This document shows, in pieces, positions 1 to 6,547 of a stretch of 7,824 nt of DNA; position 1 is the first letter of the stretch, and each line of letters opens with the position of its first letter. The notes under the pieces were generated by a model. That model did not search any database. It saw only the letters and a program-made list of their open reading frames with translations, and had not been told where the DNA came from. The position numbers and the translations under genes were made by a program. The stretch spans positions 16,979 to 24,802 of the forward strand of contig DFGZ01000161.1 in NCBI GenBank assembly GCA_002371295.1, given 5' to 3'. Source of the stretch: Oribacterium sp. UBA3737 (lineage in GTDB: Bacteria > Bacillota_A > Clostridia > Lachnospirales > Lachnospiraceae).

Positions 1-1
1 T

Positions 2-289
2 GAAGAGACAACTGCAGCAGCTGAGGAGAAGGCTGAGGGTGAGACTCTTACAGGTACAGCTAAGGGCTTCGGCGGAGACGTTACTGTAACTCTTACAATG
101 GACGGAGACAAGATCGTTGCAGCTTCTATCGAGGGCAAGGATGAGACTCCTACAGTTGGCGGTGCAGCACTTGAGGAGCTTGAGAAGAAGATCGTTGAGG
201 CTGGTTCAGCTGATTTCGATGCTGTTTCAGGAGCAACAGTAACATCAACAGGTGTTCAGGATGCTGTAAAGGCAGCTCTTGCCAAGTAA
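2..289 (+). CDS. FMN-binding domain protein, 5' end outside window
   Basis: The C-terminal 95 residues of a protein whose start lies before the window. An acidic, Ala/Glu/Thr-rich linker (EETTAAAEEKAEGET) leads into a small FMN-binding domain that ends with DAVSGATVTSTG. This fits the D-x-x-S-G-A-T-x-T signature in which ApbE-type transferases attach FMN to a threonine, as in NqrC and RnfG. Such domains carry electrons outside the membrane, and the low-complexity linker suggests a lipoprotein or secreted protein, although the signal peptide cannot be seen. Codon use is strongly biased: every visible lysine is AAG and nearly every glutamate is GAG, which suggests high expression. The gene at 590-1006 encodes a close paralogue of the same domain. 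Family assignment is firm from the motif; the redox partner is unknown. Confidence 0.85.
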   Translation, partial: EETTAAAEEKAEGETLTGTAKGFGGDVTVTLTMDGDKIVAASIEGKDETPTVGGAALEELEKKIVEAGSADFDAVSGATVTSTGVQDAVKAALAK

Positions 290-332
290 TCATAAGCTCA
301 TAGTTTTTTGAGAAATATTAATAGCGAAATAT

Positions 333-370
333 ACCCGGTTATATATCAGTTAAACTGGATATAACAAGGT
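333..370 (+). other. Imperfect AT-rich hairpin
   Basis: Bases 338-351 (GTTATATATCAGTT) pair with 353-365 (AACTGGATATAAC) around a single-base loop, with one mismatch and one bulge. ACC (333-335) can also pair with GGT (368-370). There is no following T run, so this is not an intrinsic terminator. It lies between the stop codon at 289 and the terminator at 379 and may shape or protect the 3' end of the upstream mRNA. Function is inferred only. Confidence 0.4.
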
Positions 371-378
371 AAGCAGGG

Positions 379-425
379 ATCCCTTTCGGAACAGCATTAA
401 ATGCCGTTATCCGAAAGGGATTTTT
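379..425 (+). terminator. Rho-independent terminator of the first FMN-binding gene
   Basis: A perfect 12-bp stem, ATCCCTTTCGGA (379-390) with TCCGAAAGGGAT (410-421), is extended by ACAGCAT/ATGCCGT (391-397 with 401-407, one mismatch) around a TAA loop. A run of five T (421-425) follows at once. It lies about 90 bases past the stop codon and ends the upstream transcript. Confidence 0.9.
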
Positions 426-429
426 GCGT

Positions 430-455
430 CCGGAAATATTAATAATATTTTCCGG
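430..455. repeat. Near-palindromic hairpin sequence after the terminator
   Basis: CCGGAAATATT (430-440) mirrors AATATTTTCCGG (444-455) around the loop AAT, giving an 11-bp stem with one bulged T. It sits five bases beyond the T run of the preceding terminator. Because it is nearly symmetric, it could be an operator site or a second weak stop for read-through. No factor can be named. Confidence 0.4.
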
Positions 456-464
456 GTTTATGTC

Positions 465-493
465 TTGTTTACGAATGATTACTTTGGCATGAT
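465..493 (+). promoter_or_regulatory. Possible sigma-A promoter for the second FMN-binding lipoprotein
   Basis: TTGTTT (465-470) and CATGAT (488-493) are 17 bases apart, each matching four of six consensus positions. The site lies between a terminator and the start at 590, where a promoter is expected. Other weak pairings exist in the same AT-rich stretch (for example TTGTAT with TTTGAT closer to the gene), so the choice is uncertain. Confidence 0.25.
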
Positions 494-589
494 AAAAGAG
501 AGACAATTTCCACAGGAAGTTGTATTAAAAAAGATGTTGGCTTTTGATGTCTCGGATTTAATGGAATTTATATTCATGGAGGATGAATT

Positions 590-1006
590 ATGAAGAAATA
601 TATAGTTGCAGCAGCTGCGGGTTTTGCGCTTACACTTGCTGCCTGTGGTATCAATGAGGTTCCGGATTCAACGACTCAGGCAATTACAAAGGTGCCTTCT
701 GAGGAGGAAAAAGAGGTAAGCGGAAGTGCCGAAGGCTTTGGAGGAACCATTACCGTCACGCTGAAGATGAAGGGTGATGATATAATTGAGGCTTCCATAC
801 TGGGAAATGATGAATCACCTGAAATAGGAGGAAAGGCTCTTTCAGAGCTTGAGAAGCAGCTTGTAGAGAAGGACAGCTTTGATATCGACGGGGTATCCGG
901 AGCCACATATACCTCTGAAGGTGTCAGAAATGCAACAAAGGATGCATTGGACCTCTTCCTTCCGGACAAGGAAGACTTGAAGACCGAGGCTGCCGAAACC
1001 AGATAA
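590..1006 (+). CDS. FMN-binding domain lipoprotein
   Basis: A 138-residue exported flavoprotein. It starts with a lipoprotein signal peptide (MKKYIVAAAAGFALTLAAC); the lipobox is LAAC with the lipidated Cys at residue 19. A charged linker (about 20-45) precedes the FMN-binding domain (about 46-121). The domain carries D100-G-V-S-G-A-T-Y-T108, matching the ApbE flavinylation signature, so one threonine there probably bears covalent FMN. A short charged tail follows. The start is fixed by GGAGG at 578-582, seven bases before ATG. The domain aligns closely with the protein ending at 289 (shared GFGG, VTL, ASI, GGxAL-ELE and VSGAT-TS-GV), so the two are tandem paralogues, but this copy uses more varied codons. 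A role in extracytosolic electron transfer, like other flavinylated surface lipoproteins, is inferred. It has its own terminator at 1022. Confidence 0.88.
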   Translation: MKKYIVAAAAGFALTLAACGINEVPDSTTQAITKVPSEEEKEVSGSAEGFGGTITVTLKMKGDDIIEASILGNDESPEIGGKALSELEKQLVEKDSFDIDGVSGATYTSEGVRNATKDALDLFLPDKEDLKTEAAETR

Positions 1007-1021
1007 TAAAAGCAGAGTTTT

Positions 1022-1059
1022 AAAGATGAAGTGTTCCAGCGGGTACTTCATCTTTTTTT
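1022..1059 (+). terminator. Rho-independent terminator of the FMN-binding lipoprotein gene
   Basis: A perfect 11-bp stem pairs AAAGATGAAGT (1022-1032) with ACTTCATCTTT (1045-1055) around a 12-base loop. A run of seven T covers 1053-1059. It starts 16 bases past the stop codon, so the lipoprotein gene is probably monocistronic or last in its unit. Confidence 0.92.
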
Positions 1060-1074
1060 GCGTTCATGAGCCTC

Positions 1075-1103
1075 TCGATTTGTTCACTGTAATTAGGTAT
1101 AAT
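1075..1103 (+). promoter_or_regulatory. Promoter for the acyltransferase unit
   Basis: A perfect -10 box TATAAT (1098-1103) lies 17 bases after a weak -35 TCGATT (1075-1080, three of six matches). It sits just past the preceding terminator. Transcription from about 1110 would give a leader of roughly 150 bases before the MBOAT gene start at 1262. The weak -35 box leaves room for an activator or an alternative sigma factor. Confidence 0.55.
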
Positions 1104-1109
1104 GCTGTA

Positions 1110-1230
1110 AGCAGTCGGGGCAGCTCTCAAAGCCCCCGGGTCGTATCTCAGGTATAAGAGCCTCAGCTGTTTAACCGGGATATGATGACCTGAGTTTCTG
1201 ACTTGCGTAAAATGGGTCAGACAGACTTTT
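1110..1230 (+). ncRNA. Candidate structured mRNA leader, family not recognised
   Basis: Three hairpins follow the promoter. H1 is GGGGC (1117-1121) with GCCCC (1132-1136). H2 is CTCAGGT (1147-1153) with ACCTGAG (1188-1194), enclosing 34 bases. H3 is TCTGAC (1197-1202) with GTCAGA (1216-1221), plus wobble pairs. GCTCT in the H1 loop (1123-1127) can pair with AGAGC inside H2 (1157-1161), a possible loop-loop contact, and CCCGG (1135-1139) can pair with CCGGG (1175-1179) as an alternative fold. The GC content is higher than in the flanking spacer. The primary motifs of common riboswitches (SAM, TPP, c-di-GMP-I, ydaO-type c-di-AMP, cobalamin, FMN) are not seen. It could be a regulatory leader for the acyltransferase genes or a small stand-alone RNA. 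Confidence 0.4.
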
Positions 1231-1261
1231 CTTGATCATAGTATTTGGAGATATAAACCGG

Positions 1262-2731
1262 ATGGTATTTAGTTCGACACTGTTCTTATTCTGTTTTCTG
1301 CCTGTTACACTTACAGGCTATTATATAAGCCATATCCTGGATAAAAAAGTTCTCGGAAGCCGGAAAGAATCAGGCAATTACTGGCTGCTCATTATGAGCG
1401 TTATCTTTTTTTCCTGGTCTCAGATGGGTTATCTTTGGATAATAGTTCTGAATATATTTATTAATTATATAGGTGCGTGGTCTTTGGATCTCGAGAAGAA
1501 AAGACACGGCACGACAGTCGCTAAATGTATTCTGGCGCTGACGGTTGCCGCAAACCTTGCCATACTGTTTTACTATAAATATTATGATTTTACGGTTGAT
1601 ACTCTAAACAGTCTATTCGGCATGGACATTCCCGTTCGAAACATCATTCTGCCTATAGGAATAAGTTTTTTTACATTTCAGGCCATGTCCTACACTATTG
1701 ATGTTTACAGAGGGAAGGCCGGAGTTCAGAGGAATCCCTTAAAGCTGGCGCTTTATGTAATGCTGTTTCCACAGCTCATTGCCGGGCCTATAGTCCGTTA
1801 TACCGATGTGGAAACAGAGATCGATGAGAGAAAAGTCAGCCTTGATGATTTTTATTCAGGAGCAGGGAGATTCATCAGGGGACTCGGCAAGAAGGCTCTG
1901 ATTGCCAATACTATGGCAGTGACTGTGGACGGCATCTTTTCCCGGGGAGCAGAGAATAACACAGTGGCCATAGCATGGCTCGGGGCGGTGGCTTACGCTC
2001 TTCAGATATATTTTGATTTTTCGGGTTATTCCGATATGGCTATAGGACTGGGAAGGATGTTCGGATTCCATTTTCTTGAGAATTTTAATCTTCCGTACAT
2101 CTCAAGGTCCGTCACAGAGTTCTGGAGAAGATGGCATATATCCCTTTCCACATGGTTTCGGGACTATGTTTATATCCCTCTGGGAGGAAACCGGCTGGGA
2201 ACCCTTGTCACATACAGAAATCTCTTTATTATCTTCCTTCTGACTGGGATCTGGCACGGCGCCGCATGGCACTATGTTTTTTGGGGGATCTGGCATGGCA
2301 TATTCATGCTCACAGAGCGTTTCCTGAGAAGCCGAAAGCACCGGTCAGGTACGTTTTTATGTGATATCTTAAGTCACGGATATACGCTATTTGTAGTCCT
2401 TACAGGCTGGATATTTTTCAGGGCCGATTCCCTGGCACAGGCATTCCGGTACTTAAAGACCATGTTCGGGAGAGGCCTGGGACCTGAGCCGGGATTCTCT
2501 GTCATGTGGTATCTTGACAGATGGACGGCTCTCATGCTTTTTGCGGGAATAATGTTATCGACGGGACTTCCGATAAAAGCAGCAGAGATGATAAGAGCGA
2601 AGTTTGAAGCTTGTTCAAAACTGCCTGTGTATGAAGCTTTGAGGGATATTTTACTTCTTGCGCTTCTTTTACTGTCATCAATGAGGATAGTGTCCGGAAC
2701 CTACAATCCTTTCATATATTTTCAGTTCTGA
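1262..2731 (+). CDS. MBOAT-family membrane O-acyltransferase (AlgI/DltB-like)
   Basis: A 489-residue polytopic membrane protein of the AlgI/DltB/PatA branch. Such enzymes pass acyl groups, usually acetyl, across the membrane to a secreted or wall polysaccharide. Family blocks appear in order: the N-terminus MVFSSTLFLF, PIGISFFTFQ (131-140), QLIAGPIVRY (171-180), the FDFSGYSDMAIGLGRMFGF block (251-269), FWRRWHISLSTWFRDYVYIP (287-306) and TGIWHGAAW (328-336). His332 of the last block is the invariant active-site histidine; His292 is also conserved. The length is normal. An in-frame TTG at 1232 would add ten residues, but ATG 1262 is preferred: GGAG at 1247-1250 precedes it and relatives begin with this MVFSS sequence. 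The next gene encodes the usual SGNH/DHHW partner, so together they probably O-acetylate an extracellular glycan. The acceptor glycan cannot be read from the sequence. Confidence 0.92.
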   Translation: MVFSSTLFLFCFLPVTLTGYYISHILDKKVLGSRKESGNYWLLIMSVIFFSWSQMGYLWIIVLNIFINYIGAWSLDLEKKRHGTTVAKCILALTVAANLAILFYYKYYDFTVDTLNSLFGMDIPVRNIILPIGISFFTFQAMSYTIDVYRGKAGVQRNPLKLALYVMLFPQLIAGPIVRYTDVETEIDERKVSLDDFYSGAGRFIRGLGKKALIANTMAVTVDGIFSRGAENNTVAIAWLGAVAYALQIYFDFSGYSDMAIGLGRMFGFHFLENFNLPYISRSVTEFWRRWHISLSTWFRDYVYIPLGGNRLGTLVTYRNLFIIFLLTGIWHGAAWHYVFWGIWHGIFMLTERFLRSRKHRSGTFLCDILSHGYTLFVVLTGWIFFRADSLAQAFRYLKTMFGRGLGPEPGFSVMWYLDRWTALMLFAGIMLSTGLPIKAAEMIRAKFEACSKLPVYEALRDILLLALLLLSSMRIVSGTYNPFIYFQF

Positions 2732-2811
2732 CAGAGCGGGACATGGCAGTTCTTATACCGGGCTGATACTCACCTCACATCATGTATTTACAAGGGCGTT
2801 TTACTATAAAT

Positions 2812-3972
2812 ATGAATCTGAATACGAAAACAAAAATTCAAAAACTGATATTTGCACTGTCCTTCATGGCGGTCATTTCGGTTCCGCTTCTTAATTTGAA
2901 CAGAGAGGATGGGGCTGTTTCCTACGATGAGAACAGATATCTTGCCGGAAAACCGGCTTTTCGGGATGGTGAAGGGAAGATCAACGAGGCATTTGCCGCT
3001 GATTTCGAAAACTGGATAAATGACAACATTGGATTCAGGACCCTTTTTGTAAAGGCCAATGCCGGTCTGCAGTACCATGTGTTCAAAAATCTTTCAGCCT
3101 CGGGTGCAGGAAGCTCTGACTATTATCTGGGACCTGATGGGGAGTTCAATTACGCCGAAAAGGAGATGCTCAGGGATTACCAGCATAAAAATCTTTACAC
3201 TCAGGAGCAGCTGGATGAGCTCTCTTCAGCATATGAGAAAATCAGAGAGACATTGGAACAAAGGGGAATAAGCTACTATTATATGCAGTGCAGGGACAAG
3301 CACAGTATCTATCCCGAACAGTTCATGACATCAGTCTTTCAGTATGGAGATACTTCACTGGTGGATCAGGTAATGATGAACCTGAAGGCCAACACCCGGG
3401 TGAAGGTTGTGGACACAACAGAGGTTCTCATGGAAGGGAAGGCAGAGTATGAAACCTTCGGAAGATATACGGATCCCTCCCACTGGACGGAAAGAGGTGC
3501 TTATTGTGCCTACAGGGACCTGATGGATAGCATTAACGCATCGGGAGAAAAATACCGGGTTCTTGATGTTCAGGACTATGACATATCATTGACGGATCAG
3601 GGAAGCACACTTTTCGGAGGTATCCATGAGGTAGATATGCAGGAGGATTTTCGTATAAAAAATCCTGAAGCGATCGAAGACGATACGATGATCACTCCGC
3701 TTGACGGAACGGGCCACAGGATATTTACCTGTGAAGAAGCCGGGAATGATGAGGTTGTACTCATCATAGGAGATTCCTACGTGGAGAACTATATACTTGA
3801 TGATCTTGCGGAGAGCTTTAACAGAACGATTTTTGTGTGGGGAGACTACAGCTCCCGGTTTATGGAATTTATAGATCTCTATCAGCCGACCATAGTGATA
3901 AATGAGAATGCTGAGCGCTGCAGCTACAGATTCCCCATGATAGTGGATGTGGCAGCAGGACTTGAGGGGTGA
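2812..3972 (+). CDS. AlgJ/AlgX-like DHHW-family SGNH protein, acyltransferase partner
   Basis: About 386 residues, with an N-terminal membrane anchor (LIFALSFMAVISVPLLNL, about 12-29) and an extracytoplasmic domain. The front part shows the ENRYLAGKPAF and FENWINDNIGFR blocks usual in DHHW/AlgJ proteins. The catalytic set is split as in AlgX: D221-P-S-H224-W, and later IIGDSY with Ser322 as the likely nucleophile. The protein should accept an acyl group delivered by the upstream MBOAT enzyme and load it onto the polysaccharide. The gap of 80 bases with no terminator suggests one transcript. The start is uncertain: ATG 2812 has AGGG 15 bases upstream, while ATG 2782 would add ten residues but has no visible ribosome site. 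The spacing D-x-x-H-W differs by one residue from the D-H-H-W and T-D-x-H-W forms. The exact sugar substrate is unknown. Confidence 0.85.
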   Translation: MNLNTKTKIQKLIFALSFMAVISVPLLNLNREDGAVSYDENRYLAGKPAFRDGEGKINEAFAADFENWINDNIGFRTLFVKANAGLQYHVFKNLSASGAGSSDYYLGPDGEFNYAEKEMLRDYQHKNLYTQEQLDELSSAYEKIRETLEQRGISYYYMQCRDKHSIYPEQFMTSVFQYGDTSLVDQVMMNLKANTRVKVVDTTEVLMEGKAEYETFGRYTDPSHWTERGAYCAYRDLMDSINASGEKYRVLDVQDYDISLTDQGSTLFGGIHEVDMQEDFRIKNPEAIEDDTMITPLDGTGHRIFTCEEAGNDEVVLIIGDSYVENYILDDLAESFNRTIFVWGDYSSRFMEFIDLYQPTIVINENAERCSYRFPMIVDVAAGLEG

Positions 3973-4060
3973 AGCCGTGGTATTTAAGGCTGCATACTGA
4001 AAAAAATTTTAGAGTCATTACCGGAATTGAGTTAATAGGACATGGTCCAAGGAGGAAAAA

Positions 4061-5344
4061 ATGGATCTTTTTGAATATATGGCGGAGAAAAACAAAGAAG
4101 ATGACGCGCCGCTTGCATCGAGACTTAGACCTGAGACCCTGGAAGAAGTAGTGGGTCAGGAACATATCATCGCACCGGGAAAGCTGCTTTACCGTGCCAT
4201 AAAGGCGGATAAGCTGGGCTCCATAATTTTTTACGGACCACCCGGAACAGGAAAGACAACACTTGCAAAGGTAATTGCCCATACAACCAGTGCGGATTTT
4301 GAATCCGTAAACGCCACAGTGGCGGGAAAGAAGGATCTTGAGGATGTGGTGGCGAGAGCGAAGCAGAATCAGGGCGGCTATGGCCGGAAGACAATTCTTT
4401 TTGTGGATGAGATACATCGCTTTAACAAGGCCCAGCAGGACTATCTTCTGCCCCATGTGGAGGACGGAACAGTAACGCTTATTGGCGCAACTACGGAGAA
4501 TCCATATTTTGAAGTCAACAGCGCTCTTATTTCCCGGTCGAGAATATTTGAGCTTCGTCCCCTTTCGGCTGAAAGCATCGGCACACTTATTGACAGGGCT
4601 CTTACAGATACAAAGAAGGGAGTGGGTTCCTTTCATGGCTATATAGATGAAGATGCCAGGGATTTTCTTTCACATACTGCGAACGGTGATGCCAGGGCCG
4701 CTCTCAATGCCATAGAGCTGGCGGTCCTTACAACAGACAGGGATCCGGACGGCCGCATTCATATAACCCTCCCCGTGGCAGCGGAATGCATACAGAAAAG
4801 AGCGGTGCGCTATGATAAGGACGGGGATAATCATTATGATACGATTTCTGCTTTTATCAAGTCCATGAGGGGCTCTGATCCGGATGCTGCGGTATACTAT
4901 CTTGCCAGAATGCTGAAGGCAGGAGAGGATATAAAGTTCATAGCCCGCCGTATGGTTATCTGTGCGTCCGAGGATGTGGGCAATGCTGACCCCAGGGCAC
5001 TGGTGGTGGCTACAAACGCCTTTCTCGCTGTAGAGCGTGTCGGCATGCCGGAGGCTCAGATCATTCTTTCTCAGGCCTGCACCTATATTGCGTCGGCACC
5101 TAAATCAAATGCATGCTGTACAGCCATTTTTGAAGCGATGGATGAGGTTGAACGCTCAGGAGGACTTCCTATACCGCCTTATCTTCAGGATGCACATTAC
5201 AAGGCAAGCTCGGAGCTTGGCAGGGGAGTGGGATATAAATACCCCCATGATTACCCGGGGAACTGGGTAGAGCAGCAGTACCTTCCCGATGGGATAAAGG
5301 ACAAGGAGTTTTACCATTTCCCTCACAGCCACAAGAAAACTTAA
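4061..5344 (+). CDS. rarA: Replication-associated recombination protein A (RarA/MgsA), AAA+ ATPase
   Basis: A 427-residue cytosolic ATPase of the RarA/MgsA/WRNIP1 family, which works at stalled replication forks and is related to clamp-loader subunits. It has an N-terminal PLASRLRPETLEEVVGQEH block, Walker A GPPGTGKTT (59-67), Walker B LFVDEIHRF (113-121), sensor 1 GATTENP (142-148), an SRSR arginine-finger segment (158-161) and a GDARAALNAIE sensor-2 helix (209-219). The C-terminal MgsA domain follows, including KRAVRYDKDGDNHYD (246-260) and FIKSMRGSDPDAAVYYLARM. Length is typical. AAGGAGG (4049-4055), five bases before ATG, fixes the start. It lies 88 bases after the O-acetylation pair, with no terminator between them, so read-through is possible, but the functions are unrelated. 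Confidence 0.96.
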   Translation: MDLFEYMAEKNKEDDAPLASRLRPETLEEVVGQEHIIAPGKLLYRAIKADKLGSIIFYGPPGTGKTTLAKVIAHTTSADFESVNATVAGKKDLEDVVARAKQNQGGYGRKTILFVDEIHRFNKAQQDYLLPHVEDGTVTLIGATTENPYFEVNSALISRSRIFELRPLSAESIGTLIDRALTDTKKGVGSFHGYIDEDARDFLSHTANGDARAALNAIELAVLTTDRDPDGRIHITLPVAAECIQKRAVRYDKDGDNHYDTISAFIKSMRGSDPDAAVYYLARMLKAGEDIKFIARRMVICASEDVGNADPRALVVATNAFLAVERVGMPEAQIILSQACTYIASAPKSNACCTAIFEAMDEVERSGGLPIPPYLQDAHYKASSELGRGVGYKYPHDYPGNWVEQQYLPDGIKDKEFYHFPHSHKKT

Positions 5345-5386
5345 TAAAGAGTTAAGATGAATGCTGTGGAAGAAAAAAACCTTTAG

Positions 5387-5395
5387 TGCTATTTT
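5387..5395 (+). promoter_or_regulatory. Possible extended -10 promoter element before the repeat lipoprotein
   Basis: TGCTATTTT (5387-5395) has the TG-n-TATTTT form of an extended -10 box. The hexamer 17 bases upstream (TGGAAG, 5367-5372) matches a -35 box poorly. It lies in the 93-base gap after rarA, which has no visible terminator, so a separate promoter is plausible but not secure. Confidence 0.3.
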
Positions 5396-5437
5396 AATTA
5401 TCGCTTGATTTTTAGTTTACATTGAGGAGATCGGATT

Positions 5438-6334
5438 ATGAAAAAATGGTTATATACAGTTCTTGCAGCCATGATGGTTCTTTCACTTGCGGCCTGCGGA
5501 GGAGAAAAGAAGGAAGAGACAAAGGCACAGGAGACAGCATCAGAGAGCTCAGCTGCGGCTGATGGAGTAGGAGTTGACGGCGACAGCAGTATCGCCGGTC
5601 CTGTTGACGTATCAGGCATGAGTGAGTTTCAGGCTACTGTTCAGAAGGCTGACGATAAAAAGCTTACCGTTGAATATGAAGACGGCACAAGTATCACTGT
5701 TGATATAACAGAGGCATTTGTAAATCCTGCATGGGAGCTTATGCCGGGAGATGAAGTTACGATATTCTTTGAGGGTGATACCGAGGTTCCTGCTGACGGT
5801 GCAAAGGTAGCTGAGGTGGTTATGGCGGTGCCTTATGAATATACTTCAGAGGACTATTCATCAGAGCCTCAGGTTTACGGAAAGATCGTAAAGCTTGATG
5901 ACAAGTCCATCACAATTTGTGAGGATGAGGGCATCAACAGCGAGAACGGTCCTAAGGACGGAGTAGAGTATACATTTAAGATCACTTCATATGCCACTAC
6001 AGTAGGTGAGCCAAAGGTCGGTGATTACGCTCAGGCCCTTTACATCGGTGAGCTCGGTTCAGACAGCGCTGTTACATACCGTATCTGCACAGAGGATATG
6101 ATGGAGGATCCTGCATCAGATGTATTTGAAATAAAGGGAACACTTGCCCAGTTCAAGACAGGCATCATATATCTCAAGACAGATGACGGAGATGTATTCG
6201 GTTTCACTGTAGACGGAGATGATGCACTTGCAAAGCTTGCCCAGGAGTCCACAGGCAAGAAGGTTAAGATCAGCTACACAGATTCCATCCGCATGAGAGT
6301 TTCAACATGTAACGGAATCACAGTTATCGAGTGA
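5438..6334 (+). CDS. Lipoprotein with three repeated beta-rich units, function unknown
   Basis: 298 residues, not recognised as a named family. The signal peptide MKKWLYTVLAAMMVLSLAAC ends in a lipobox (LAAC, Cys20) followed by GG and a Lys/Glu/Ala/Ser linker to about residue 60. The rest divides into three similar units, about 63-131, 145-218 and 229-298. Each opens with a strand pair of the type VQKADDKKLTVEYEDG, VKLDDKSITICEDEG or LAQFKTGIIYLKTDDG. Each then has a strand holding a buried Val/Phe-x-Ile/Val pattern, and a GD/GK element (PGDEVTIFFEG, VGDYAQALYIG, TGKKVKISYTD). This resembles small OB-like barrels. GAGGAGA (5424-5430) lies seven bases before ATG. Codons are biased towards AAG and GAG, as in the gene ending at 289. 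No catalytic motif is seen; ligand binding or a structural role at the cell surface is inference. Confidence 0.8.
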   Translation: MKKWLYTVLAAMMVLSLAACGGEKKEETKAQETASESSAAADGVGVDGDSSIAGPVDVSGMSEFQATVQKADDKKLTVEYEDGTSITVDITEAFVNPAWELMPGDEVTIFFEGDTEVPADGAKVAEVVMAVPYEYTSEDYSSEPQVYGKIVKLDDKSITICEDEGINSENGPKDGVEYTFKITSYATTVGEPKVGDYAQALYIGELGSDSAVTYRICTEDMMEDPASDVFEIKGTLAQFKTGIIYLKTDDGDVFGFTVDGDDALAKLAQESTGKKVKISYTDSIRMRVSTCNGITVIE

Positions 6335-6360
6335 CGGTAATCAGAAAAAGAACATAAAAT

Positions 6361-6412
6361 AAAACCTCTATATCCGGTTTCTGATTTAAGATTCCGGATA
6401 TGGAGGTTTTTT
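6361..6412. terminator. Strong bidirectional intrinsic terminator
   Basis: A 17-bp stem pairs AAAACCTCTATATCCGG (6361-6377) with CCGGATATGGAGGTTTT (6394-6410), with one T-G wobble and a 16-base loop. Six T (6407-6412) follow on the plus strand. On the minus strand the stem is followed by TTTTATTTTA, so it can also end the minus-strand transcript of the gene at 6548-6724. It sits between two convergent genes, which fits a shared terminator. Confidence 0.92.
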
Positions 6413-6469
6413 GAATTTAAAATTTGATGACGTGGATTTCGGAAAATCTGTCAGTTGCTTTTCGGAAGA

Positions 6470-6541
6470 AAGGCCGCAGGCCTTCCCGGTCCTCTCATGT
6501 CATATATGCCTCCCGGGCCGGTTCAGAGGGTCTTCGGGAGG
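6470..6541. other. Two GC-rich hairpins between convergent genes
   Basis: A perfect compact hairpin is AAGGCC-GCA-GGCCTT (6470-6484). A second pairs CCTCCCG (6509-6515) with CGGGAGG (6535-6541) around 19 bases. The second starts six bases beyond the minus-strand stop at 6548. Neither has a proper T run on either strand, although the first is followed by TCTTCCG on the minus strand. They could slow or process the minus-strand transcript before the strong terminator at 6361-6412. Confidence 0.4.
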
Positions 6542-6547
6542 TGTATG

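Noticed and set aside
1197..1230. Third leader hairpin as an intrinsic terminator
   Set aside because: The stem is only six to eight pairs, and the following CAGACTTTTCTTG has four T in a row at a distance, which is too weak to call.
1232..1261. TTG start giving a ten-residue longer MBOAT protein
   Set aside because: No ribosome site precedes it, whereas ATG 1262 has GGAG upstream and gives the usual family N-terminus MVFSS.
3969..4151. 60-codon plus-strand frame starting with GTG at the end of the DHHW gene
   Set aside because: It overlaps the start of rarA in another frame, lacks a ribosome site and has a Lys/Arg-rich, low-quality translation.
3869..4636. 255-codon minus-strand frame
   Set aside because: It overlaps rarA and the DHHW gene, both with clear motifs; its translation is rich in Cys and Ser with no family pattern, so it is a shadow frame.
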